NCBI GenBank assembly: GCA_004154925.1
Contig: QJNS01000158.1
Location: 118,297-182,296 of the forward strand
DNA length: 64,000 bases
Direction: 5' to 3'
Source: Monosporascus cannonballus
Lineage: Eukaryota > Ascomycota > Sordariomycetes > Xylariales
The notes under the pieces: generated by a model
Told to the model about the DNA's origin: nothing
The model's input: the letters and a program-made list of their open reading frames with translations, nothing else
The model's database searches: none
Translations under genes and position numbers: made by a program
Shown: positions 1 through 11,529 of the stretch, in pieces
How positions within the stretch are numbered: the stretch's first letter is position 1
How the letters are laid out: the number at the start of each line of letters is the position of its first letter

Positions 1-1938
1 TAAATTATTTAAAATTACGTTAAACTTTTTCAGATTTATATTAACACACCTTTTAAAATTAACAAATATTATCTTATTTTTGTTATATTTTTATATTCTT
101 TGTTCGATTCGAAAACAGAAGTTTATTACGATAAATAAAAATCGTTTTTAGACTAATTATTTGCAAACCATTTTTTTCCCGATAAAATAATTCGTTATTT
201 TAAATATAGTTATAAGTTTTATTACGAAAAATATAGAAATAACGTAACGAAGCTATTTTGCTAATAGCGTATTAATCGAAGCCTATGGAAAATTATAATC
301 GAAAATATTAAAACTTCTTAAAAGGTATTTATTTTTTCGTATTATTTTTTTTCAGTAATACCTTTACTAATATTTAATAACGTATTTTTTCGAACTTATT
401 AAATCTCGATAACAGTTAATCTTAGGAACAAATCGTCGACTATTATCTAGAAATACGTAAATTATATAAGTTTTTAATATAGAGATTAATACGTTAATTA
501 AAACGTAGGCTTACCATTTAACTAAATATTTTTTATTTTGACGTAAAATAGAAATATTTTTCTCTAAGCTAGCCGTATTCGTCCATAATTACTTTTATAT
601 TTAGATTATTATCGTATTAATAAAACGAACGTAATTTTGAGTTAAATTAATTTATTCGCATAATCGTTTAGAATTAAAATACTTTTTATTTAGAATTAGC
701 TTTTTTATCGTATCTTATCTGCGAAATGCGCGAAAAGATCTACTGCTTAATATTTGGTACGACTATACTGAAAGCAACGAACTTGTCCAAACTGCGAAAC
801 GTCGGCAAAAAAAAATCGAAAAAACTTTCTATACGAAATTTTCGAAAAAAATAAGATTTAAACGTTATCTATTTCACTTTTCACTATTAACGAAATCAAT
901 AATTCCCAACTCGTTTCTTAAACGGCTATATTTCAAATCGATAGCGGAATAACGCCAAATATAGCTAATTTTTTATTAAAATAATAAATCTACTATAATA
1001 TTATCGTATAACAGGAACCTGGCCAATTAACGCCTTTAGTTAATTTAGGCGCTAGGAAGCAGACGAAAATTGAAAACGCTATAACTGGATCGGCAAAGAT
1101 ACGGAAAAAGAAATTTTCTAGAAATTCTAAAAAGTTATCGCAATCTATTAGATATAGGGGACATTAGTTATGTTCTTGTATTCAGCTAAGTTGTAGATGC
1201 TATCGCACGCGTACAACTCTAAGTAGCTAAGCCACGGAACATATATGAGCCGATTAGTATGAGACCTTTTCGTATATAGAGAGCGCTCTACACTTCTCAG
1301 CTAGCTAATACAATCCGTTCAAAAACGTACACCAAAAAGAAATAGGCGTACTGCTAATTAATTTATACATTATTAAGTAATAAAAATAGTTTAGTTTAAT
1401 TCGTTATAATATATTCGGATTTATAACTTTAGTTAAATAATACTTTCTTTATAAAATCTTCTTTATATAATTTATTTTATTAAATATAGTTCAAATAAGT
1501 TTTTATTTTAATTTATTAATAATTTGTTTACTTTATAATATTAAGCGTATTTTAAATTTGGGTTTTTAAATTTTCAAGTATTATTTAATAAATATTTTTA
1601 ATTATAGGCGTATATAAAATTTGTTATATTAAAATAATAATCTTTAAAAAATGAGTTTATAAATGGGTTATCTAAAATATCGTAATACTATCACCTCGTT
1701 TTGTCTACACTATATACAACATACTGCAAATTTTTGCGCGATTGTATTTTGGTGTAATTATACCTCCTTATTAATTTTAATTAATTTCGATTTTGATAAT
1801 ACTTTTTAAATACGACAAATAATTCTTTCGTTATAGCGCGCGTAAAAACTCGTAAGTTAATACTTGTATTAATTAACGTATTAATTTGCGTATTAATCGA
1901 TATACTAATCTTAATTTAGAACCGCGCGTAATTTCGTA

Positions 1939-2262
1939 GACCAAAGACGTCGAAGATAAAGATCTACCTAAAGACAAAAATACGACTAAAGGCAAAGACA
2001 AAGTTAAGCCGACAGTCAAAAAAATCTTTGCGGATATAACCGGTACAATTAAAAGACCCAGACGATGGAAGCCCGGTAATAAGTATTTTAGACCTTATTA
2101 ATTAATTTTTTAAATAATTTTTTAGTAAGCCGTAGCGTTTCGAAAAATTCGTAAATATTAAAAAGATTTTAGCCTTTTAATACCAAAGGCCTTATTTTAA
2201 CGTTTTATACGCGAAATTACTTAAGGTTTATTCGGTGGAACGGATTTCCGATTCCAGCGATT
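1939..2262 (+). pseudogene. RIP-degraded histone H3-fold (CenH3-like) relic
   Basis: Two blocks together read as a histone H3-type protein. Block one, 1,939-2,075, gives a basic tail ending TGTIKRPRRWKPG, matching the H3 segment ATGGVKKPHRYKPG. A 54-bp AT-rich gap starting GTAATA and ending TAAG looks like an intron. Block two, 2,129-2,262, then follows helix alphaN and helix 1: AVAFRKIRKY, LLIPKA, RFIREI, GTDFRFQ. Three in-frame TAA stops sit exactly at the three conserved glutamines (Y-Q-K, F-Q-R, I-x-Q) and are each one C-to-T step from CAA. Thirteen residues separate REI from the end of the FRFQ block, as in human CENP-A, against eleven in canonical H3. The C-terminal half (helices 2 and 3) is not recognisable. 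It is dead as it stands. It could derive from H3 itself, from CenH3, or from an H3-like gene carried by a repeat. Confidence 0.65.
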
Positions 2263-3094
2263 AATTATTAAATTTTTATAAAAAATAATTACAGATATTT
2301 TTATTACATTTTTACTAATATATTTGCATTAGTAATATATATATTATATTACGTATTAATCGTTAATTATTGTTAATTTACGCTATATTTACGGTAAATG
2401 CGTTACTTTAATAATAAAAGATATAAAACTTGTTTACTATATAACTAGAATAATAGAACCGGTCGATTCGTTAAGTTTTTCCAGATACGGCGGCCTTATC
2501 CCCAGGTTTTATTTATCCGTAAAAACCGCGAAAATTCGTATATAACAAAAACAAGAACGAAAGATTTAATAAACCCGAATCCGAGAAAAGCAGTTAAAAA
2601 AAGCAAAACAGTAATAAAATAAGACGTATTTTGTTAAACGAACGAAAAAGTTACGCAGCCTCGAGATTATATATAAAGGCCAGCTAAAATAATTACTAAG
2701 CCAATACCCGAATAAAATTTATTATTTATTTTCTGCCAGCATTAATACTAATAATTTCGAATTATTTCAGCCTTTAAAAAATAATTTCAAAAAAATAATA
2801 TGCCGATTAGTACGGCATTATTTTTGCTATTAATAGTTAGGCTAAAGTATAACATTTAAACGTTTTAAGTACGTTATTAACATATAAATTAATATGGTAT
2901 TATATTACGGTTAATTTTATAGAAATCATAATTCGATTTAAGTATAACAATTACACGTTTTAATTTGGAAATTAATATTTAAAAAAGCATATAACAAGAT
3001 ATAATCTTAAATTACGTAAATTTTTTATTTTCGTAATATATAATTTATATTGTGTTTATTTGATAAATGCTTAAGTTTTAAAATAGGTATCTAT

Positions 3095-3370
3095 TGTTAC
3101 GACCTGGTCACTCGTAAGAGCTCCAGTATATATGCAGCTGTAAGCACTAGGATGACTGCCACAATTGCGATCCTTCCACCGATCTTTTGCCCTGCTGGCG
3201 TGATGGTATGGTGCAGCCATAACATCTATAGTTACTTCAGCTAGCTCAGGCCTCCCTGGCTCGTTTTTCCAATTTCTTCAAAGTCACTCAAGTACCGCTC
3301 CACAACGCTAAATATTAACCAATCAAATCCCAAATCCCCGTAACGAGTTAGCAAGGCCTGAGTTGTAATT
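3095..3370. other. Normal-composition island inside the AT tract
   Basis: About 275 bp with ordinary base composition lies between AT-rich flanks. It begins TGTTACGACCTGG, a plausible LTR start, and contains a TATA-like GTATATATGCAG about 35 bases in. It holds no believable gene; the 64-codon ORF crossing it starts in the AT flank. It may be a short or late insertion that escaped RIP, or a solo LTR. No duplicated flanking bases were found. Confidence 0.4.
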
Positions 3371-3399
3371 ACGTAAAAACGGCTTCGTTTAATATATTT

Positions 3400-6300
3400 A
3401 CTTTTTTTAAAAAAATCCGTAATAACTTAATAATAAAATATTTTGTTATAAATATATATATATATTGTTATTTTTGCTATAGCTTATTATTAATATTATT
3501 TTGGTCCTAATTAGGACCTATTTGCTATTTTTAAACCGTAATGCATATAATAATTGCTGTTCGAACTTATCGTATTATTATCCTCTTTTTCAAAATACGA
3601 TAAATCCGAATTCTTTTAATTTTACTAGGCTACGCCCTTAAAACAAATTATACGTACGCGTATCTTAAATTACTGGCATTAATATAAAAAAATTAATAAG
3701 AACGATAAATAATAGTATCGATATTTTCGATTTATAACTTTAGAAAATATTTAATAATTAGCCGAAATAAAAAATTAGCTCGAAAAAAAATAATACCTAT
3801 AGAAAAACCCCTTTTGTTATTTCTAATAATATAATCATCAAACGAAAAAAATTGATTTAGCATATAGTAAAAAAGTATTACTAGAAAATTATTATAAATT
3901 TTTATATTTAGTTAATATTTATTATAAACCCTTACAAAAAAAGGTTATTAAGAAAATAATACGGTAATTTATAAGAAAGCTTTAAAACGATAATTAAAAT
4001 AACGTATAATAGAATATAATCGCAAATATAAGAAAACAATTTATTCAATAAAGAAAGGAATTATAGCAAAATTAAAAGCAATTAATATGAATTAAAAGAC
4101 AAGTACGCCGACAATAATAATAAATATAGCAGCTTAACGCGTTAAATACAAAAATACAAATAAGGCTTGACAAATTCGAATAAGAATTAAAAAAAAGTTA
4201 CTTATAAAAAAACCACAAATAACGAAACATAGAAAAATCAGAAAGAACTTCCGAAAAAGGCTTTAAACGCGACGATAAAAGCCGTTAATAACTCTATTAT
4301 TTTGGATATATAAATCGGAACGTACTAGTATACCGTAATAATAGATTATAGAGCTCTGGGCGGAAATTACATTACACCAGATATGGTTAATAAGTTTAGA
4401 TTGTTATAGAGATATAAATTAAAACCTTATATAATAACAAATACCGAAGATTAGGAATTCGTTTACAATAACGAAAAAATCATACGCGAAATTAATTACT
4501 TCGAGATTTTTATCTAAGAACGATATCAAATAATTGATTTCGATATCGTTTTACTTAGAAATTACGATATAATTTTTAAGATTATTATAAATACGCCAGC
4601 AGAAAATCTTAATTAATAAAAGGATTAGTTAGGTAAGGTTTATCTTATATTTTATCAGCAAACAAAAAAATTAAGATCTTAATACTTAATCGATAATGGC
4701 GACGAATGCAAGCATAAAGATACGATAGAAACCTTACCACCCAAAAGGACAAAATACAAAAAAAGAATAGGTATCAAAAAAATACGACGTATCGTTATTA
4801 TTATTAAAACGAAATTAAAGCAACTAAATAACGATTTAAAATAATAGCAGCCTTAAAAACCAGAAAATCTAACTAATATATTACTATAATTCCTTAGATA
4901 CGAATAGCTTTTTTAAAAAAAACTTAATACGAAATTACTAAAACATAACAAATAAAATCATAAGATAATCCTTAAGGAAAGATCTTTTATAAAGTTTTAC
5001 CCCATTTACAATCTTAGCGAAAATAAATTACGTACTTTTAGAACATACCTGGAAAATCGGCTATAAAAAGGATGGATTCGACTTTCGAAGTTACCAGTAG
5101 AATACTTTAAGTTTTTCGTATTAAAGAAAAACGAAATATTACGACTTATAATTAATTATTAATAACTAAATAACATTATTATTAAAGATCGAATATTATT
5201 ATCTCTGATTATAGAAATAAACGACCGATTTTATAAAGCTAAATAGTTTATAGTATTCGATTTTAAAAATAAATATAACCTTATTAAAATTTTAAAAAAT
5301 ACAAATAGAAAATAACCTTTAAAACGAAATACGGACTGTTTAAGTATTTGATTATACTAATAGAACTTACGAACGTACTAGCAACTTTCCAACGGATAAT
5401 TAACTATATGCTACGAAAATACCTCGATATTTTCGTTATTTGCTATTTTAACGATATTTTTATTTTCTTAAAAACGGAAAAAACGCATACAAAATACGTT
5501 TACAAAGTTTTTTAAGCTGTATAAAATACAAAGTTACTTATTAACGCAAAAAAAATTATTTTACGCATAAAAAATAAAATATCTGGGACATATTATTACT
5601 TCAGAATATATCAGAATGGATTTTAAGAAAATTACTGCAATTATAAAATGGCAAACGCTAACGATAATCAAAAAGGTATAAATATATTTTGGATTCGCCA
5701 ATTACTATAAAAAGTTTATTCGAAACTTAACAAAATAACTATACCCTTAATAAATCTTACAAAGAAGAAAAAGTTTAAATAAACGTCCAAAACGAAAAAA
5801 ACGTTTTAGAATATTAAGAATACGATTACCAGCGAGCTAATATTAATTATGTACGATTTAAACTGCCACGTTAAATTAGAAATCGATATTTCGAATTACG
5901 CGTTAAACGTAATAATTGAATAATAAAATAATTAAAATAAATTATATTCTATTATATTCTATTCGTATAAATTAAAAAAAACTAAGCTTAATAAGAGCAT
6001 TTCAAATAAAAATTTATGGCCATTATTATGGCATTTCAAAAGTTTCGGCATTTTCTAAAGAAAAGCTTGCACTAAATCAAGGTTTATACGGATTATCAAA
6101 ATCTTATCCAATTTACTATAACCAGAAAATTTAACGGACGATAATTTCGTTACGCGAAAAAATTGGCGAACTTTAACTTTGTTATTATTTATAAGAAAGG
6201 CTTAGAAAATAACAAAGCGGACGCTTTAAATAAACAATCAAACTTCGAAAAGAAATTAGTTAAAATTAGTTAAATAATTTTCGATACTACTATAAAAAAT

Positions 6301-8344
6301 ATTTACGCCCGTAATAAATTACGACAATTCGAGCAGTACCTTTCGATATGTACTAAAAAAATCTAGTAATACAACGATAATCTCTTAAAAAACCAAAGAA
6401 TAAACAAAATACAAATTCTAGAAAAATACTACAAGGATCTAGTACGAAAAATATACGAATACTAGTTACATAGACATTTAGAGATCCATAAAACCCTAAA
6501 ACGATTTTAAAGCATATATTCTTTTTTTAAAATAAAATTAACGATACAGAAAATCATACGATAATATAATATTTACGCCAGAATAAAGATTCGACGACAT
6601 AAGCTATACGAAAAATTACAACTATTATCAGTTACAAAGCAAATATAATATTTAATTATATTCAACTTTTTTATCAAACTTTTTATATTAGAAAATATAT
6701 TTATAGAAATATATTACGATAGCATTTTGGTAATCGTCAACCGTTTTACAAAATTTTTTTATTTTTTTACAATATTAAGAAAATATAAACGCCGAACAAA
6801 TAATATATATTTTCTTTAAAATTAGTTTCAGCGTATGCGAATTACTAACAGAAATTATTTTAAATAAAGGATTAATATTTGCATTTAAGTTTTGACAAAG
6901 CCTTATAGCGTAAATCGACCTTAATTACAAATTATTTAACGTATCAAAACCTTAAATAAATAAATAAATAAAACGAATAAATTAAATTTTAAACATTTAT
7001 TTACGATATTATATAAATTACGAATAAAATAAGTAAGTTACAAAATTGCGAATCGCATAATTGGCTTATAATACTAGTTATTACGAAAATTTTAAAATAA
7101 TACTTATAAATACAAATTTTGGTTTTATTTTAAAAATTTATAAAAAAGTACGCGATAAAGATTTAATTAATATTAAAGCAATTTTTACGTTAAACTAATT
7201 ACGATAATTATATTAAGAAATAAAGATAAAATTAGAATTTGTATAAAATTAAATAAGTAAGTATTACGACAACAAAGTTAAAAAAACTAATTTTCGAAAA
7301 AGAGAAAATAGTTTTTTTATTACAAAAAATATTTAAATAAAACAACTTAATAACAATTTCGATTTTAAATATATCGATCCATATAAAATCGTTAAAGAAA
7401 TCTTAAAAAATAATTATTAATTAGAACTTTTACCAAAATTTAAATTTTATTTAATTTTATATATTTTTTTACTTAAGTTAATAATAGATATAATTAAAAT
7501 ATATATAGTATAAGACGATATGAAAGTAAAAGACGAATAGACATATGAAATTGAGAAAATTTTCGATATGCAAAAATAAGACGGATTTACCTAATACCTG
7601 ATTAAGTGGAAAAAGTATTCGGATTTCGAAAATATCTAGAAACCTGCCAAAAATCTTATTGGCGCCTAACGCCTATTAAAAAAATTTTATTAGCAATGCC
7701 GAAATTAACGAGGTTAAAAGTTCCCCAATTAATAAACGACCAATCGGTAAATGTAAGGTTAAATTAGTCGAAAAAAGATACGGCCTTTATCGATGTAATC
7801 TTAACGGCCTTTAATTCGGCCTGTTTTTCCTAACGTTTTAACTTATCCAACTTTTCCAGGGACCGGAGCCCGCGGAATAACATACGTATTATATAATCGG
7901 CCTATAATTTCTTTTGTTTTCGAAGCCGGCGAACCTTGGCCTACGCCTATTCCGCCTTTTTTTCAGCCTTTTTAAGTTTCGTTTTAACCTTAAAATAATT
8001 GAAAACGAGTTTTTCAAGTTGAAAAATGAAAAGACCGTTAACTTCGCAAAAATTTTAATTCTACGCCATATATTTTTCGTACCGAAAAAAATCCGACAAA
8101 AATATACGACAAAATGATAATCCACGACGAGCACAATACAAATATACAGGCATGTTTACGGTTCGAAAAATGATAAGTTTAAGCAAGTTATTTCGTTTTT
8201 TCGTTTTTTTTATTAATTGGTTTTTTAATACGACCCGATATAATGGTAAGAGAAGATTTATAAAAAAAAATTCGAGACGAAAATTGTGAAAAAAAAATCG
8301 TATTATGACCTAATAGGTTGCGGCCTCGAGAAACGGTCGTAACA
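3400..8344 (+). mobile_element. Decayed Ty3/gypsy chromovirus
   Basis: On the plus strand the remains of a gypsy pol polyprotein can be followed through many stops: a retropepsin-like patch near 4,350 ending GNYITPDMV; reverse transcriptase at about 5,030-5,530, including LRTFRTYLE and the catalytic box reading YFND at 5,447-5,458; the end of RNase H at 6,094-6,240 with KADALN; integrase with an HRHLEIHKT zinc-finger remnant near 6,460 and YDSILVIVNRFTKF near 6,715; and a C-terminal chromodomain. The order PR-RT-RH-INT-chromodomain is that of chromoviruses. Ends are uncertain: TATTATGACC at 8,301 with an A-rich purine run just before it could be a mutated 3' LTR start, and GGTCGTAACA at 8,335-8,344 has the inverted form of a TGTTACGACC LTR end. 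No matching LTR pair or target duplication was found. The copy is non-functional. Confidence 0.85.
7544..7657 (+). pseudogene. Chromodomain at the end of the gypsy pol relic
   Basis: Thirty-eight codons read YEIEKIFDM, then YLIKWKKYSDFENI, then KPAKNL, the typical chromodomain pattern of Y-x-V-E-K-I-L, Y-L-V-K-W-K-G-Y and N-T-W-E-P. Three in-frame stops interrupt it; the TAG stands where the conserved tryptophan TGG of N-T-W-E-P belongs, one G-to-A step away. In chromoviruses this domain lies at the integrase C terminus and is thought to guide insertion to heterochromatin marked by H3K9 methylation. It supports the gypsy assignment and the RIP reading of the surrounding tract. Confidence 0.85.
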
Positions 8345-8386
8345 AGAAAATGACTAAGCTATATAAATCGAATTACGTAATGGTTC

Positions 8387-8503
8387 GACAGGATCGATTG
8401 TGAAGCCCATAAAGCCAGGCTCGATAAGATCGATCGTAAAACCTATAAAGCCAGGTTTGACAGAATTAATCGTAAAGCTCATAAAGCTAGGCTTAACAGG
8501 ATT
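8387..8503. repeat. 36-bp tandem repeat, about 3.3 units
   Basis: Units at 8,387-8,422, 8,423-8,458 and 8,459-8,494, plus a partial unit to 8,503, share the core CATAAAGCCAGG and a GA(C/T)A(G/A)(G/A)AT(C/T) start. Differences between units are mostly C/T or G/A transitions, as expected if the array was mutated by RIP after it formed. It lies just downstream of the gypsy relic's 3' end. Function unknown. Confidence 0.8.
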
Positions 8504-8776
8504 AAAAAAACTAAGTATAATACGCTTATTATTTTTATAATTTAAATAATTTCGGTTTGTAATATAATATCGTTACCTAAGGCACTCTTGGTATTACGAG
8601 ACGTAATACGTTACTGAATCTATTATTTAGATTCCTACGATACTCCTGCGAACATAAACCCGTACGACTAAGGTTTAATAGTTGGTTAAACCTCCTAGCC
8701 GTCACAATTTTGCACTTTGGATACTTACGAGTGGTTAGTCCGTGAGTAATTTCATTTTACCCACGCACCCCTGTTA

Positions 8777-8842
8777 ACCCACCCACGTAAATTTTTACCC
8801 ACCCACGGATACCCGTGGTAGGAAATTTTAGCGTGGGTGGGT
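8777..8842. repeat. Inverted ACCCACCCACG repeat, possible DNA-transposon end
   Basis: The left arm at 8,777-8,796 (ACCCACCCACGTAAATTTTT) is nearly the reverse complement of the right arm at 8,823-8,842. A smaller palindrome, CCACGGATACCCGTGG, lies between them. Read on the minus strand, the outer flank is CTAGGGTTTGCACTACCCAC. Such TAGGG/CAGGG starts with subterminal ACCCAC motifs are common in fungal hAT-type elements, but no transposase or second end was found, so only the inverted repeat is certain. It sits at the switch from AT-rich to gene-bearing DNA. Confidence 0.55.
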
Positions 8843-9482
8843 GGGTAGTGCAAACCCTAGCCTGAATAATTCGTAACAGGGGGAGCATCTCGACCAACGG
8901 CAGCGATAGCACCCGACTACTGCTTGAGAATAAGGAGAATGGCATATGCAGGTACTTCCAACCTTCGACTAGAGAAACCAAGACGTGCAGTGGCTAGGAT
9001 TCCCCGAGCATCGACCCCTGTACCTGAGGTATCCAGTCCGAACCACAACTCATAGACCAGCCTCTGTACTGGGTATCTGAGGTGTCGGTTCAGGCAAGAA
9101 GAGCCAGACGAAGTACTTTAGGTGCAAAGATTTTGACATTACACAGAGCGTATTATTACGTGGATTTATGGAACTATGCTAGCAGGGTATCTCTCTCCCG
9201 GAAAACTCCGGGCCTTCCGCTATAACGGACTGTGTCCTAACAGAATTATAGCAACTCTTCAAGTACATCCTAGCACGTATCCATTCCTCATTACCAGCGA
9301 CACTAAGTAGTGTACAATGTACAATACTCCCGAGTTTACTGTCAATCATTATACAGTACTTGTGAAATTGCAAGAGCCTCCGTGACTGATCCAAACCACG
9401 GTCTATTGTCTTGTTCTTCTCTTGGTGCAGGTAAGAGACCCTCAACCTGGCCCATCCACCAAGGCCTTCCCCGGGGTCGTTG

Positions 9483-11529
9483 TTAATCTCCCTTTGCCGC
9501 GACGATATGGGAATATTCCCATGTGGTTCCGTATTCCTTGCATTCCTGCATAATGTCTTCCTCGTCCCACCACCATCGATCGGCACGGACGAAGCGGCCC
9601 CAGACTTCCTGCCACAACTTTTTGACTGCCTCAAAACGGAGTTCTGCCTTCACCGTTGACGCATCCTTGGCTTTACCTGGAGAAGTAATGCGCTTACCCA
9701 CAACTGGTGCTGAAAGAGTGGTGATGGTACTTCCCTCCCCACGCAGCCTTCCAATTTCCAGCCAGTCTGGGAACGTGCCACTAGGGTAAGTCGTGCGAAA
9801 TTCTCTCTCGAGGTTTATCAATAACTTCTCGAAAAGCCACTGCCTCAATATTGGTCCCGTCGAGGAAGAGACGGGTTGAGGGTCAATGACGGTTAGGTGT
9901 AGAGCTCCGCCAGGTGCCAGACAACGGTGGATGCGGCGCAAGAAGGGTGGGATTTCGGTTGACGGAAATAGTGCTGGCATTGACATACAAGTGATAGTCG
10001 AATAGAATTGCGGTGGTAGGGCCCGGAAAGCAGCCGACGTGGAGATGGTGGGTACAAGGATCGGCTGAACGTTTGGAAAGAATTCCGGAGATATAGGGGT
10101 CGGGGAAAGATGTGATAGTGCCACCCCTGGATAGAGTGCCGCGAGGAATGAAGCTGAAGCTAATACCAGTGTAAGAAAATCTCTCGAGTATACTTAGTTG
10201 ATAACAAGCTTACCTGGAGTCTCGTAGAGCGCGAGAATCCGAGGAGCACGTGATGAGCTTGCATGATAAGAGTACCTGTGCAGGGTCTCAAACTCAGCAT
10301 AGCCGCCAATGTAATGGAGAGCCCAGAACACCCAACGCTTCTTTTCCATCTCATGTTGCTGATAAATCATAGTGTCTGATGCATGGTCTGACGCAACATC
10401 CATGCCCGCTTCCATATTGGCTAGAATAATCTCCGGACTCGCCATCTCCATCATGCGAACCTCACGCTGCAGTGTCACGATACCGGGAGACATGTAATGG
10501 TCAATCTCTAGACTTGCTGATGAGATCTGCTGCCGGTCTTCGGGTGATGCTGATCGTGCTCGCTTGGTTGGGGTACAACCCCACTCGTGCGGCGGTTTCC
10601 AAGCGTCTGAATTGGCCGCACTATCATCGACATTCCAATCTGGCAAGTGTGCGATATGGTTGTTTCGGGTTTTAGTAGACGAAGGGGTCTGAGGAAAGTG
10701 AGACGGAGGCATGAGGAACTCAGTACCTTCGATAGTCATGGGAGTCCTAACAAGGCTGTCAGTACTGTGGTATACTGCGCTATCACGGCTGGCCGACCCG
10801 TCCCCAGATCCTAATGTTGGCGGAGTAGCCGACTTGGTAACCCCAGCCGAGATATTGATCTCGGAGATCAGCTGATCAAGGTCTGTATCTGGAACTCGAG
10901 GCGAGACGGTAACTTCGGTAGCCTTAGTAATGAAAGAGGACGGCCCAAGGGACTGAAACAGATATTCCGACTTGGTGGTGACAGGTGAGTCCCCCTCAGT
11001 TATTTCGTCAGCCCAAGTGCCCGTTGCAACAGCAGACTGGTGGGCGGCGCCCCTAGACAACACCGAGTCTATGAAGACTGATTGTTAGCTACGATATATC
11101 GGGGTTACAGCGGCCTGGGTACTTACCCCGAGATGATGCGCCAGAGGCGGCATCACTGAAATCGTGAGGCTGTACGGGTAGTAAAGACCCTGTGACGGGC
11201 TTCACGGTGACCTCAGAACCGTCCGGGTGGGAAAGTAGAGACTTCACGCCATGAGCTGAAGTCCGTCTGGCTCTAGGGACTTCCTCGGTAGATAGGTCTG
11301 GCGAAGTTGTGGGATTCTTTGGCTTAGACGGTATCGTCAGTGTCTTTCTGGCCTTCGTGAAGAGCCCGAGGCCACGATCACTCGAGGATGAGCTATGGGT
11401 CGATAGAGATCGGCGATTGTTCTGAGATCTTTTTGTGACTTTCCCCTTGTTTCTGCCCTCTTGCTCCCTCTTGCTTATTTTATCTTTAAGCAGCTCCCTG
11501 TTGGGATCAGTCCATAGTACGTCAAACAT
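9483..11529 (-). CDS. Methyltransferase-like protein, SAM motif degenerate
   Basis: Three minus-strand exons (11,529-11,127; 11,068-10,214; 10,159-9,483) splice to 644 residues with phase kept at both junctions (donors GTAAGT and GTAAGC, acceptors CATAG and ATTAG). The first two thirds is serine-rich and probably disordered, with basic patches. The last third resembles a class I SAM-dependent methyltransferase: a beta1-like RILALYETPG followed by SFLAAL, then FLRRIHRCLAPGGALHLTVID, the usual post-motif III region. The glycine signature GxGxG expected after RIL is missing, so cofactor binding is doubtful. The C terminus (WWWDEEDIMQE, GTTWEY) resembles that of the intact methyltransferase at 58,933-61,650, suggesting one family. 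Substrate unknown; catalytic loss is inference. Confidence 0.75.

Larger units (their letters stand above)
1..8720. repeat. AT-rich, RIP-like repeat tract
   Basis: The whole stretch is strongly A+T rich and TpA rich, with long poly-A/T runs and almost no open reading frame, and it changes to ordinary gene-bearing composition near position 8,700. Degraded coding regions inside it carry stops exactly where C-to-T or G-to-A change of CAA, CGA or TGG codons would put them. That is the pattern left by repeat-induced point mutation in ascomycetes; calling it RIP is inference. Recognisable contents are listed separately: a histone H3-like relic, a gypsy relic, a 36-bp tandem repeat, and islands of normal composition near 1,165-1,335 and 3,095-3,370. 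Bases 1-1,160 and 2,300-3,090 hold nothing I can name. Confidence 0.85.

Noticed and set aside
3097..8344. Full LTR retrotransposon bounded by TGTTACGACC and GGTCGTAACA
   Set aside because: The two ends fit LTR termini, but the flanking bases do not form a target-site duplication and the two terminal regions are not similar to each other, so these boundaries were not adopted.
8387..8503. CRISPR-like array
   Set aside because: Repeats are directly adjacent with no spacers, and the context is a eukaryotic RIP-hit tract.
9179..9634. 151-codon minus-strand ORF overlapping the methyltransferase-like gene
   Set aside because: Overlaps the supported last exon in another frame and has no domain; treated as a shadow.
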